A stretch of 64,000 bases of DNA, from the NCBI GenBank assembly GCA_030512335.1, contig JAULSU010000001.1, forward strand, positions 8,618,001-8,682,000, given 5' to 3'. Source of the DNA: Immersiella caudata. Its lineage: Eukaryota; Ascomycota; Sordariomycetes; Sordariales; Lasiosphaeriaceae. Positions 22,569-32,388 of this stretch are shown piece after piece (position 1 is the first letter of the stretch; every line of letters starts with the position of its first letter). Position numbers and translations under genes: made by a program. The notes under the pieces were generated by a model, which saw only the letters and a list, made by a program, of their open reading frames with translations, ran no database searches and was not told the origin of the DNA.

Positions 22569-22625
22569 GAAGAAGAAGAAGAAGAAGAAGAAGAAGAAGA
22601 AGAAGAAGAAGAAGAAGAAGAAGAA
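22569..22625. repeat. (GAA)19 microsatellite
   Basis: Nineteen perfect GAA units occur in a row. The poly-Ser or poly-Glu frames through it are artefacts of the repeat. It lies just beyond the 3' end of the Cys-rich repeat gene. Confidence 0.95.
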
Positions 22626-22649
22626 GGGAAACCCCGTCGGCCTACGAAT

Positions 22650-23746
22650 TCAAAAGGCGATGCAGTCAACAAAGTTACTCGGCACAAAAGGCCCCACGAG
22701 GTCCACGCAGCCAGCGTAATTATTCCGACGCCGCGCCGTGTTGGAATTGGCATCAAAGGTCCCCGCGCACCCCCCGCGGTGCAGCTCGCGGCCAACCCGC
22801 ACGTTGGGGGCGTGGGATTGCACTGGCAACCCTGAAAATTCCCACGGCAGCGCGTAACGTTGGAGTTGGCATCGTACATGCCGTCGCACCCGCTGAGGTC
22901 GCAACTCTGACTCTGCCCGCAAGTCGCGGGGACGGGATTGCATTCACAGCCGCGGTAGAAATTGGTGCATCGCGCCGTGTTGGAGAGGCCGTCGTAGCGC
23001 CCCTCGCAGCCGTCCAAATCGCAGTTTTGGCGTGCCCCGCGGCTCCACGGCTGGGGAGTTGTAAGGAAAAAGGAAAGAAGGGAAAAAAAAAGAAAAAAAG
23101 AGAAGGAAAAAAGCAGAGGAAAAAGGAAGCAGAGGGAAAAGGAGAAAATACAGAAATAAAGACGAATCGTTTCGGTAGGCGTGCACAAGCACCCTCTCCT
23201 GACCCTCGTGCATCGCGCCTCGTTGGAATTGGCGAGATACGTTCCCTCGCAGTCATCCAAGTCGCAGGATTGAGGGGGTCCACAAGTAGCCTCGTTCAGG
23301 ACGCATGGAAACCCGGGATAGGCAAGAGTGCACTCCCCGTCGTTGATTGTCCCGGGGATGTGGATGCCCCGGCAGTTGTCGAGATGGCACTCTCGGGGCT
23401 CGCCGCAGGTTGTCAGCGTGGCTACACAGGGGCAACCCGCAAGGGGGGCCACTCGGCATTCTGCTGTGGGGGATTACAGAGGGAATAAGCCGTCGTAGTC
23501 GTTGTAACTCATCTGGGGGTTGCATTGCGATACTGGGGAGGTGGTGCTGATGCTACTAACAATGCTGCTAATAATGCTGCTGAGAGCGGTGCTGGAGAAG
23601 GTGCCACTGCTGCCGATGCTCGTTGCGGCAAAAGTACTGATGGATGCGCTCTCAAAGGATGTTGAAGTGCTCACAAAAGATGTTGAAGCGCTCTCCAAAG
23701 ACGTCAAAGGCCCTAGATCATGACCCTCCTCTACCTTCCGGTACAT
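22650..23746 (-). pseudogene. Cys-rich tandem-repeat protein gene, interrupted
   Basis: After a Ser/Thr-rich N-terminal region (FESASISTFAATSIGSSG) there are at least six Cys-rich repeats of about 35-40 residues. Their consensus is TCGxxQSCDLxxCxGxYDxNSNxARCTxxxxGCxCxP. A TAA at 23474-23476 splits the N-terminal region from the repeats in the same frame. A pyrimidine-rich insertion (about 23052-23175) that would encode mostly Phe/Leu/Ser is best read as an intron ending in CCCCAG; its donor is unclear. In the last repeat the frame changes at a run of six G (near 22774) and continues as CAGTFDANSNTA to a stop at 22650. A one-base loss in that run would explain it. The repeats suggest an extracellular disulphide-bonded protein. 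Function is unknown. Confidence 0.6.
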
Positions 23747-24158
23747 AGTGAGCCGCTAGCACGTTCTTATTGGTCCAGACGAGGAACCCTTGCACAAAGG
23801 CTACGGTGGACAATAGGGGCGCTCAGCTCCCAATCTCGACTATTGAGCGCAACCAATGGTAGGACCAGCCGTTTTGGTGTCAATTTTCCTAGAACGGAGT
23901 CGTTGCCGAAGTAGGTGGGAAAGCCTCAATTCGTGTGGGCTGTTGCACACAAGTGCCGAGGGTTTTCTCACACACTCTGTCGAGACAGGGATTTGGAGTC
24001 ATTGTTTGGTTTGCTGGATTTTTGCGCGCTGTCAAGGCGCCACATGCTCCAACACAGAACTCTCTCTTCCTGGGATTCGCCCGACTTTGAGTTCATGCCG
24101 GCTCTTGTTGGGATCTGAACGGGAGGGGGTGAGGATAGGGGGAAGGCCCTGCTTTCAC
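23747..24158. other. Intergenic region between two minus-strand genes
   Basis: No gene was recognised. It should hold the promoter of the Cys-rich gene and the 3' end of the SnoaL-like gene. Confidence 0.35.
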
Positions 24159-26150
24159 CTAGCCCCTGAATGGCGGCCCTGTCGGCGGCTCCTGCCACCC
24201 AAACTTCTCCATTGCCCACTCCGGCCGATGTTGACACGGCACACAGCCCGGCCAATATCCGTCATTCTCACTCTTGGGCTCCCTTCCACTAACCAAATTC
24301 CGATACATGAACCACATCTTCAGAATATCCGGCCACGCGGTAAACCTGCCCGTGCCCCCCTGAAAGCCCCTTTCTCTCTCACCCATCGCCGTCAGGACCA
24401 AATCAGGGGGATACTGCCTCGTCAGATCTCTGGGTCCGGGATTTGACGCATTTGCTGGCCTCGGCTCGACGCCGCCCCACCCCGTGGCCCAGCGGCCCGT
24501 GTTCCAGTAGAACTCGTCAATGGTGATGGACCACAGTCGCCAGATACCCGAGGAGTCGAGCACCGCTTGGTCGTGGTACATGCCTCCTCGTATCTGAGCT
24601 GACCCAACCCCTTTAGCGGTGGCGGGTTGCAACAGCCTAGCCCTGACGGAAGCGGACCGACCGTCTGCGGACACGAGAATGACGGGTTGGGGTCGCCAAT
24701 GAAAAGATATCGAGGAGCGGGTAGCTTGAGATGCGGTGCCGTACGAAGCGGTGCATGCGTCTAGGACGCGCTTTCGTGTTTGGTAAAAGCCGGTAAAAGG
24801 AGAGGCCTTGTGTGCATCGGTGTGGTGGATGGCTGACATGTTGAAGCACCCGGCGCCGTCGATGTAGTCGATGTAGAAGCCGTATGCGTTGATGACGTTT
24901 TCGGCGCCGTCATAGGCAGCCGTGCGGCGTTCCAGACGGTGTAACTCGGCGAGCTCGGACTCAGTAGCCGTCCTGTTGGACGGTGTTGACTTTGTTGCGG
25001 CCCGAGTGTACGGGAGAAGCTTTGGAGTAACGGTGCCTTTCGAGAGGATACTTCCCTTCCCCCAACCCGTCGAGTAATTCGCAACAACCAGCGGCGCAAT
25101 AGTAACGTTGAGAAACTGCCACGTCCCGCCGCGCTTGACAAACGAGTTCTGGAAGTACCCAATCCGCCACTCGGACCTATTCGTCTCCCTATCCCCAACC
25201 AACGCAATCTCAATTCCCCTCACATCCGCCACCTTCCCCGCCTCCCTCACCGACACCATCGTGTTGAAGATCAAGTGCTCATTCAGCAGCCCCCTTTTCA
25301 GCCCCTCCTCCCCCATCCACCTCTCCAACCCCTTCCTCACCCCTCCTGCCCCCTTCCAACTCCCCACCCCATCCACCTCAAACACCCCCTCCCACTTCCC
25401 CCCATCCCCAAACAAATCCTCCACATCATCCCACATCCTCCTATCTAAATGATACCCCCAAGCATGCTGCAAATTCCTCACCTCGTCCTCATCACTCAAC
25501 ACCTCCACCCTCCTCCTTACCTCCTCCAACGTCCCCGTCTCCCCTCCTCCCTCCGCCTCACCCAAAACTTTTGGAATCGGCACTCCCGCCTCATCAGGCG
25601 TATAATGAAAAGGCGGCACCGCGCCAAAATCCTTCCCATCCACATTCCTCCACCCTTCTTCATAATTCCCCTCGTAGTGCGGATAATACCGCATCAACTC
25701 AATCTTCCATTCGTTTCCCACCAGTCTGTATTCATTCTCATAAATCCCGCCCTGCAACAGGGTATTTCCTTTGCCGTCACCTTGGAATCTCCACCCGTTA
25801 TAACGTCCCTTGGCGGTGATACCGTCGGGGGAGAGGTTGATTAGGGGTGTGGCGAGGACAAAGGTGTCGAGGGCGCCTGGGTTAGGGACGGAGAGCTTGT
25901 TTTGGAGGAAGGAGGAGATGGAGGAGTGGGTGGTGAAGGAGCGGGAGCCCCAGAGGAGGGTGCCGTTGGGGGTGAAGAGGGAGGCCATGGTGGGGTAGGA
26001 GAAGGTTTGGGAGAGGTGGGCAAAGGTGGAGGTGACGTCTTTGATGGCGCGGAGGGATTCGGTGAGGGTGAGGGCGTGGGAGATGGTCGGGAGGGTTGGT
26101 GAGGCGGCATTGGCTGTGGCCGCCAAGGCGAGGAGGGTTAGGGGCTTCAT
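24159..26150 (-). CDS. Secreted protein with three SnoaL-like (NTF2-fold) domains
   Basis: This is a single exon of 663 aa. Residues 1-15 form a signal peptide (MKPLTLLALAATANA). Three tandem SnoaL-like modules follow: about 25-175 (AIKDVTSTFAHLSQTF), about 205-370 (EDEVRNLQHAWGYHLDRRM, the most typical copy) and about 410-580 (AENVINAYGFYIDYIDGAG). The C-terminal 80 residues hold a WPGCVPCQHRPEWAMEKFGW segment. SnoaL-like folds serve as cyclases, isomerases or ligand binders. Asp/His residues typical of the active pocket are visible in the second copy, but the reaction cannot be named. The frame extends upstream to 26363, but that extension lacks coding character and the signal peptide begins at 26150. 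Confidence 0.85.
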   Translation of the reverse strand: MKPLTLLALAATANAASPTLPTISHALTLTESLRAIKDVTSTFAHLSQTFSYPTMASLFTPNGTLLWGSRSFTTHSSISSFLQNKLSVPNPGALDTFVLATPLINLSPDGITAKGRYNGWRFQGDGKGNTLLQGGIYENEYRLVGNEWKIELMRYYPHYEGNYEEGWRNVDGKDFGAVPPFHYTPDEAGVPIPKVLGEAEGGGETGTLEEVRRRVEVLSDEDEVRNLQHAWGYHLDRRMWDDVEDLFGDGGKWEGVFEVDGVGSWKGAGGVRKGLERWMGEEGLKRGLLNEHLIFNTMVSVREAGKVADVRGIEIALVGDRETNRSEWRIGYFQNSFVKRGGTWQFLNVTIAPLVVANYSTGWGKGSILSKGTVTPKLLPYTRAATKSTPSNRTATESELAELHRLERRTAAYDGAENVINAYGFYIDYIDGAGCFNMSAIHHTDAHKASPFTGFYQTRKRVLDACTASYGTASQATRSSISFHWRPQPVILVSADGRSASVRARLLQPATAKGVGSAQIRGGMYHDQAVLDSSGIWRLWSITIDEFYWNTGRWATGWGGVEPRPANASNPGPRDLTRQYPPDLVLTAMGERERGFQGGTGRFTAWPDILKMWFMYRNLVSGREPKSENDGYWPGCVPCQHRPEWAMEKFGWQEPPTGPPFRG

Positions 26151-26638
26151 CGTGGTAATGGGAGCTTGAAAGCCTGAGGTGGAGGTTTGAGGTGGGAGCT
26201 GCGATGGGATGGCGATGCGGAGAAATATATGGGTGGTTTCAATTTGTCCGTGAGGGGAATTGGTGGTATAAACGCGAACCTTACTTGCCGTATTGTTGGT
26301 GACATATTTGCCGGCAGCCTGTGTTGGGGTCGGTTCCCGGCTCTGTGTAAGTGGAGTTGACACAATCTGGGGTAAAGCCTATAGCAGACTATAATACGTC
26401 CCGTTAGTGTGATTTATCTGCCGAAATCCAAGTTCCGAGGGCCGCTGCGTCTGCAACCCCTCGTTGTTCCTTGCATGGAAATTGCAAAGTCGATCAGTGT
26501 GGGGGATGGAATAACCGGGCATTGTTTGAAAGTTACCCTAGAGTCTAAACCGAGCTCTACCAACAACACACCCTACTATTATGTAGAAGGTTCTAAATCT
26601 TTCCCCCAATTCTTAACCATCCAGATGAAAATAACCAT
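26151..26638. other. Intergenic region
   Basis: No gene was recognised. It contains the SnoaL-like gene's promoter and the 3' flank of the DUF3433 pseudogene. Confidence 0.4.
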
Positions 26639-28480
26639 CTACTCCTCCTCCTCCCTATAAACCCCAACCCTCCTCAACCCCGACACCCCCCTTTGCTCCC
26701 CAATCCTCCACCCACCCCCCACCTCCCCCAACCGTCCCTTCCACTCCCCCTTGCTAGCCCTCCCCATCCCCCCAAACTCAAACACCAACTCGGAATCATA
26801 AACAAGCCACATCAGCCCCACCAACGTATCCGGCTCCATCGGAATCTCCCTCTTCCTCCTCACACTCACAGCAAGCGACCAAACCAGCACAACCATCATC
26901 AGAAAGAGAATCACCAGCGACATGGACGCGTAGATTAGGTGTGTATTCTAGGTTTGGACGTTGCGAAAGGGGATGTTGGATAGGAGGATGGGTGCGAATT
27001 TGGAGAGGATGGCGATGAATGCGATGGCGGAGAGGAGGTAGTTTTTTTGGGTGGGGGCGGTGAAGAGGGTGGTGTAGGGGGTGGTTGGGGGGGATGTGAA
27101 GATTTGGGGGTTCGGGCGGTGGTAGGGGGATAGGCGGGCGATTCCTTTAGGGTGTGAGTTTGCAATCAGGTTGGGTCCCTCGGTGGTTGAGGTGTTCGGC
27201 GGCTTGGAGGTTTAGAAGTGGAAAGAGGAGGCTTACGGGAGAAGTGGGCTTCCCAGAAGAGAGAGATGACGGCGCCGAGGCCGGCGAAGATGAAGCGGAT
27301 GCCGAATTCTTGGTTGTTGAAGAATCGCTCAAAAGGAGTATCGAGGGTGGTTGTTTCGTAGTGTAGGATGAGAATGAAGAAACCGGTGATGAGATGGAGA
27401 AAGCTGATGAGTGCGATTTGATCCCAAAGACGTCTGGCGAGCAATCTTGAGTACTTCTCCGCGACCGTTTCTTTTTTGCCTTTGATGCTTTGGAGTCGGT
27501 GGTCCAAGTTTTCCAACATCCTCCGCACCTTTCCCGGCTTGTTGCTGGTGCCGTCGTCGTCGTCGTCCCCACAAGGGGTTATGCCGTACTGAAGATCCCC
27601 AGCTTTAGACCGATATTCTCCAAGTGAGAAGTTCTTCCTCCCCAGGATTCTCCGTATCCGTGACATCTCAATGTGCCTTCCAGCCTCTGGTGCCCGTATA
27701 TCGTGCAAAATCGTCCGCATCTTGACGTCTCTGTTGCGTGCATTGCCCCGACAGTTTGAACCCAATGGCTTCGCTTGCAATCGAGGTGAGGAGCGTTGAT
27801 ATCAAGACTAGAAGATCGCTGAGAAGCGGCACTACCTCTCCAAAGAGAAAAAAGCACCGTATGCTGTGCAATGGCGCTGCGACCTTGCATGGCTCCAAGC
27901 AAAGGGAGTCTTTCGCTGAGGACCCTTTGGGCTTCGTGAGGGCGAAGAAGGGAAGCATCAATTTGAGATTTGTGTCGAGTATCTGAACCGGGATGGCCAG
28001 GATGGTGGCGGCCAAGGTGGGGAGAAAAAGTCCAACGAAATAGACTCCTTCAGTAAGAACGTAGACTGGCTTCTTGTAACCGCCGAGGTCTGGTTCCGGG
28101 TTATTGGCAGGGACTGTAGGGGCGACGTAACCTGTGCGAGTGGCAGTCGGAACTCCATTGGAATCTACCTCGTATTGTCTGTACCTGGTGATTGTCGCCG
28201 TTGGGACACCATCAACCCCCAGTATCGTTTGCAGGTCAGCTTCGAGGGTTGCCACCGGCTTCCCCTCACAGTCCGTAATCGTAGTAGTTCTTCCGGCTTG
28301 GGTCGGGCCAGGTGGGCTTGTGATGATCCCCAGGATGCTGCTTGCGGTAGGGACCCAAAATGCCTGGCCTTGAGCTCGTGTCGCTGTAACGACATAAGTG
28401 ACTTCATTGGTTACAGCCTGGTTTCCTGCGACGAATCTGGGCACACGAAATTTCCTTTTTCGTCCGTCATCCTGAGCTGG
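26639..28480 (-). pseudogene. 5'-truncated, interrupted DUF3433 membrane protein gene
   Basis: The C-terminal half of a DUF3433 protein is recognisable: PVYVLTEGVYFVGLFLPTL, ATILAIPVQILDTNLKLM, KDSLCLEPCK, then LARRLWDQIALISFLHLITG. A clean 92-nt intron (27236-27145, GTAAGC to TAAAG) joins WEAHFS to RIARLSPYHRPNP. The last TM region follows (FAPILLSNIPFRNVQT). A TAG at 26948-26950 then interrupts it where family members usually have Trp (QTW..H), and the frame resumes with ASMSLVILFLMMVVLVW to the normal end (VSGLRRVGV). A frame change near 27.73 kb needs either an indel or an unusually short 40-nt intron. Full-length members are about 1,200 aa with two domains. Here the 5' half is missing and AT-rich repeats start about 70 bases upstream. 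Confidence 0.72.
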
Positions 28481-28547
28481 GGTGAGCTGTGGCTGATTTG
28501 GCCTGAGCTTCCCCTGATTCTTCCCTGAGCTAGGGTGATCCCATTCC

Positions 28548-28850
28548 TACCAAAAACTTAAAATAAACCAGGCTGAGAACTAATAGTATCATTATGTTAC
28601 AAAAGGATACGGTACAGATGGAGTTACTGACGATAATAGTAATGTCACCTGTGTGTGCTTTTATCTGGTTAACAGGTCATTTTTTACAATACTATTAGGG
28701 ATATATAAAGGCTGTCTTTTAAATTTTAGGTTCTACTAGGAAGATGTTAGACAATTTAATAATATAAAGGATTAAGTTTATGGTAATATTTCCAGCTTTA
28801 TAAGATAGAATTCCTAACCTCGTCGATATTTAGGTACGGATTTCTCCCAC
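28548..28850. other. AT-rich, non-coding DNA
   Basis: This block has a much lower GC content than its surroundings, is rich in TA and AT steps, and has stops in every frame. It abuts the truncated DUF3433 gene and the 92-bp repeats. The composition fits a RIP-degraded transposon remnant, but no transposon protein is recognisable. Confidence 0.5.
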
Positions 28851-28944
28851 TTATTCTGCTCGGCAGAAAATTTTACAGCGTCTAACCCTCATTCTTCCGT
28901 ATTCTACACCGTTTCAACCGGCAGAATATAAGGCCCAATTTTCG

Positions 28945-29102
28945 GCCACAAGCCCATTTTTTATCCCAGCTACTGCAGGCTATGTATCTTTTCTGCCGGT
29001 AGAAATTTACCGCCAGTGTCAGCGACCTAGTTCTCTGCCACAAGCCCATATTTTGTCCTCGTTACCGTGCGCTATGTACCTTTTCTGCTGGCAGAAATTT
29101 TA
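28945..29102. repeat. Degenerate 92-bp tandem repeat, two copies
   Basis: Copy 1 starts at 28945 and copy 2 at 29037. Both begin GCCACAAGCCCAT and continue through GCTATGTA and TTTTCTGC to GGCAGAAATTT-like ends. A third partial copy (GGCAGAAAATTTTAC) lies near 28863. Copies differ mainly by transitions. The unit has no coding frame. Confidence 0.75.
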
Positions 29103-29115
29103 CCGGCCTGCTACC

Positions 29116-29448
29116 TCAGGCTTTCACAACTTCTCCAATTTGCGCCCGACCGATACAGTGGGGACCGAAATGAGTGTCCACGATTTCGATGTTTAAACTT
29201 TCTCCGCACGGACCACATGGATCCCTGACGCCGGATGACACAGTGCGCTGTTGCGGGCTCCGTACCAAGTACAAGTGGAACCCAAAACTGGGCTGCAGCT
29301 CGCGGCTCCCAAATTCGCGGCAGCCCGGATAGCCAGGGACAGTGCAGTAGCCCTTTCGGCAATCGACGGTCACGCGGCTCGGCACTGTAAACATATCAGT
29401 GGATGACACGATGATGACACCCGATAGCTGTATAACAGCACCCGTCAC
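29116..29448 (-). CDS. Small Cys-containing ORF, uncertain
   Basis: The ORF of 110 codons has six cysteines in its downstream part (VDCRKGYCTVPGYPGC, DPCGPCGES, PHCIGR) and ends GRAQIGEVVKA. The N-terminal part looks non-coding. A TTTACAG acceptor near 29391 suggests that the Cys-rich portion could be the last exon of a spliced small protein, but no upstream exon with a signal peptide was found. It lies directly beside the AT-rich repeats. It could be a gene fragment. Confidence 0.35.
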   Translation of the reverse strand: MTGAVIQLSGVIIVSSTDMFTVPSRVTVDCRKGYCTVPGYPGCREFGSRELQPSFGFHLYLVRSPQQRTVSSGVRDPCGPCGESLNIEIVDTHFGPHCIGRAQIGEVVKA

Positions 29449-29929
29449 GTGGTGACAGAATCCTTAAAGAGCTCTGTTACAAACTTATTAACGGAACTCG
29501 TATGTAAAAAAAGCATTCTAGCTATAATACAATACTCCAGTCCTTCCCATACGGTTGGTGCTCCTGCAGGTAAGCCGAGGTTGACCTGGTCTTCTTAATG
29601 AACAATGCTGCACATATAATCCTGTATATATATACTAACCAGCGTGTCGAGATAGCTGGTGGTGGTTTAGTTTTCTTTCTCTCAACAAAATCGCGACTGG
29701 ATACCTATGTTCTCAAATAACGGCAATGGCGCGAGCAGAAGTTTGGGAGGAGGAAGTGCGAGGATGCAACCAACAACCCTGTTCCACAGGCAGGTGCGAC
29801 TTGATCTTGCTCGTTGGCCGTGATTGGGCAGCAAAAACTGACCCAACTTTCCCTCCCCCTCTCAACGCCACTTTCCATCTTCCTCATTTCTGACTACCAC
29901 CCTCACCCCATGTCAAGAGCGCGGCTCCC
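29449..29929. other. Intergenic region
   Basis: Partly AT-rich; no gene recognised. It holds the 5' region of the second HET gene. Confidence 0.35.
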
Positions 29930-29950
29930 GTGTCAACATTTGGTGCTATA

Positions 29951-32388
29951 ATGAGTGCGCAGCTCTGCAGGTCGTGCAACAAAGCGCCATCGCTCAATCC
30001 CAGCCTTTGCAACTCCTGCCAACCGTGGAACAACTTCACACACTTCCTCCTCTGCGATCGCGGCGATTCGTTGGCTTTTAGGCACTTTTATTACACTGGC
30101 GAGGCGCAGCAACCTGGGAGGGCGCCAGCGACAGCTCCCATCGACGATCTCGAAGGTCTTGCCTACCAAAGTGTTGACGCGTACCAATCTCGCCCCCGGT
30201 GCATTCTCTGCCGAGTTCTTGGCCATCTCTTCGGGGAATACGAGAAGGAATCCGCTGCGTCCAACCTTTAATTCGGTTTCTGGAAGCCAGCAACGCTCCG
30301 TTATGCCGACTCAGGATCGAAACACCATGGGCAACCAGACGAGGACGATCTTTACTCCACGACTGAGATCTGCATTCTTCCTGTCCCCATACGGACGAGA
30401 AACAACGGAGAATATGCGTACAAGACTATAGTTCTCAAACTTGCCCTTGGCTTTGCAGACTCCCAGTTCGGTCTTCAAGTTGTCAAACCCTGGACACCTC
30501 GCCCAACGCTGCCCTTCGCAAAAACCACCCGCTGGCTTGCAAACTGCACAGCCAACCACGGAGACCGATGCAACGATTATGCTGCCAGCATGACCCACCC
30601 TCCCGGCCTCCGGCTCATCGATACACTCACTAGATGCATCGTCATGCCCACGACCCCAGTCCCCTACATCGCCCTCTCCTACTGCTGCCTCCCCTGGCAC
30701 CACACCGCAATCTCAAAGCCTGCAGCTGCTCCTATCTAACGTCTTACAACTGTCCCAGCCCCAGTCCCTGACCCCAAACGTCCTGCCTCCAGTCCTCGCC
30801 GATGCCATCCAGCTCTGCCAAGACCTTTCACACAGGTACCTGTGGATTGGTGCCCTCTGCATCATCCAAGACGACCCAGCCTCCAAGGGATCCCAAATAG
30901 CAGCCATGGACCGCATATATCACATGGCCCTACTGACCATCGTCGCGTTGAGCTCTACGGCCCCTGTCCTCCCAGGGTCTTCTTCACGTCCACGGATTCA
31001 ACCTTCTCACCCCCAAACCCCAGCTCACTCATCCCCCTTCTCCCCTTGGCCGGGCTTTCTCGACGCCATCCTCGCCTCCGCCAGCACCCCCGAAACCTCC
31101 TGGGCTGTCGCCAGCTCCCGCTGGGACACACGTGGCTGGACGTTCCAAGAGCGTAAGCTCTCTCGTCGTATGCTTCTTGTCGATGCGACAGAGTCCTACC
31201 TGTGCTGCGCACGTGGGACCTTCTGGGAGGGCGATTCTCGCGTCGAACTCGATATCGAGACTGCAGGACGGTCCACGGAAGATGGCGAGGATAAGATGGA
31301 TATGATCGAGGAAGGGCTTTACAACCTGGGTGAAGAAGGAGGGGAGGAGACGTTTGGGGCGTATGCGTGGTTGGTGGAGGGGTATAGTGTGAGGCAGTTA
31401 ACGTTCAGGAGTGATGTGGTGAATGCGTTTATGGGGGTGGGGAATATCCTTGCGGCGCGCATGGGGAGTGGAATGTTGTGGGGGGTGTTGGAGCGTTGGT
31501 TGATGATGGGTCTGTTGTGGCGAGGGAGGTGTGCTGAGGGGCGGGATGGCGATGGAGTGGTGCCGAGCTGGAGTTGGGCCGCGTGGGAGGGAAAAGTGGA
31601 CTACGGGTCTGGTAAGGAGAGGATTGAGAGGGAGAGGAGGGTGGCGATGGATTCGTTCATAGCCCGCGAGTCGGAGGTGGGGAGCTTGGTGACGTTTTGG
31701 TATGCAGACAAGAGGCAAGATGGATCTATGGTGGTGAGACGAGTAGAGGAGGGACGGGTGTGGTTTTCACCATGGCAGGATTTCTGGGATGATGTGGAGT
31801 TCGAGGAACATCTCGCGAAAATGTGGAATAGACATTGGGAGAACCCAGGCGATGTGCACGGCACCATGGTGAACGACACGTGGGGTTGGTGCTATCATAA
31901 TCCTCGAGATTGTCTGCAGCGCGTGGATATCTCGGACGAGGCAAGGGCAAAGGCTCAGACCGTCCCAGGAGCGCTGGTGTTCACTGCCACTACCGCCATG
32001 CTGACTCTTCGTCACACGACTCGGAAGCAGGTTAGTGAGTTGCCAAAGGATGTAGTTTGTTTCGACATGGTGCATTTGGGCAGGAGCTTCTTAGGTGGTG
32101 AGCTATTTGTGGGCCAGGCGATGCCCATGGATCGAGAATGGGTGGCTAAGACGCTGGGTTTGAGCCACAAGTATCGGCTGATAGTGCTGGGTGCTGGAGT
32201 GGCGAACGAAGTGAGGGAGAGGACCTACGGGAGTTGGAAGGATTGCGGGGGTGGACAGTTCCCTGGTTCTTTTTGTCATGATAACGGAGGAGAAAAGAGA
32301 CGTGTTGTACCGTCTAGCCATTGGCGTAGTCAATCTGCTCGCCTGGAAGCAGGTCAAGACGGTGTGGGAAAGTGTGGTGCTGGGTTGA
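29951..32388 (+). pseudogene. HET-domain gene, interrupted
   Basis: Order and motifs fit one HET protein. A Cys-rich N-terminus (LCRSCNKAPSLNPSLCNSC) and CILCRVLGHLFGEYEKESAA come first. A TAA at 30269-30271 interrupts the frame, which then continues as FGFWKPATLRYADSG. The HET core starts in the same frame (PYIALSYCCLPWHH). It shifts near 30700 into the frame with ADAIQLCQDLSHRYLWIGA, LCIIQD and DTRGWTFQERKLSRRMLL, and the conserved PSWSWAAWEGKVDY. Near 32260 it shifts again into LYRLAIGVVNLLAWKQVKTV, the usual C-terminus, ending with TGA at 32388. No GT-AG introns explain these changes. The gene would have encoded about 800 aa of non-self-recognition type. Confidence 0.7.

Noticed and set aside
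23052..23175. Phe/Leu-rich 'membrane segment' within the Cys-rich protein
   Set aside because: Pyrimidine-rich, ends in CCCCAG and interrupts a Cys-rich repeat; better read as an intron.
22508..23488. 326-codon plus-strand frame through the GAA repeat
   Set aside because: It is antisense to the Cys-rich repeat gene and owes its openness to the microsatellite and repeats.
26151..26363. 71-residue N-terminal extension of the SnoaL-like protein
   Set aside because: It would bury the signal peptide that begins at 26150.
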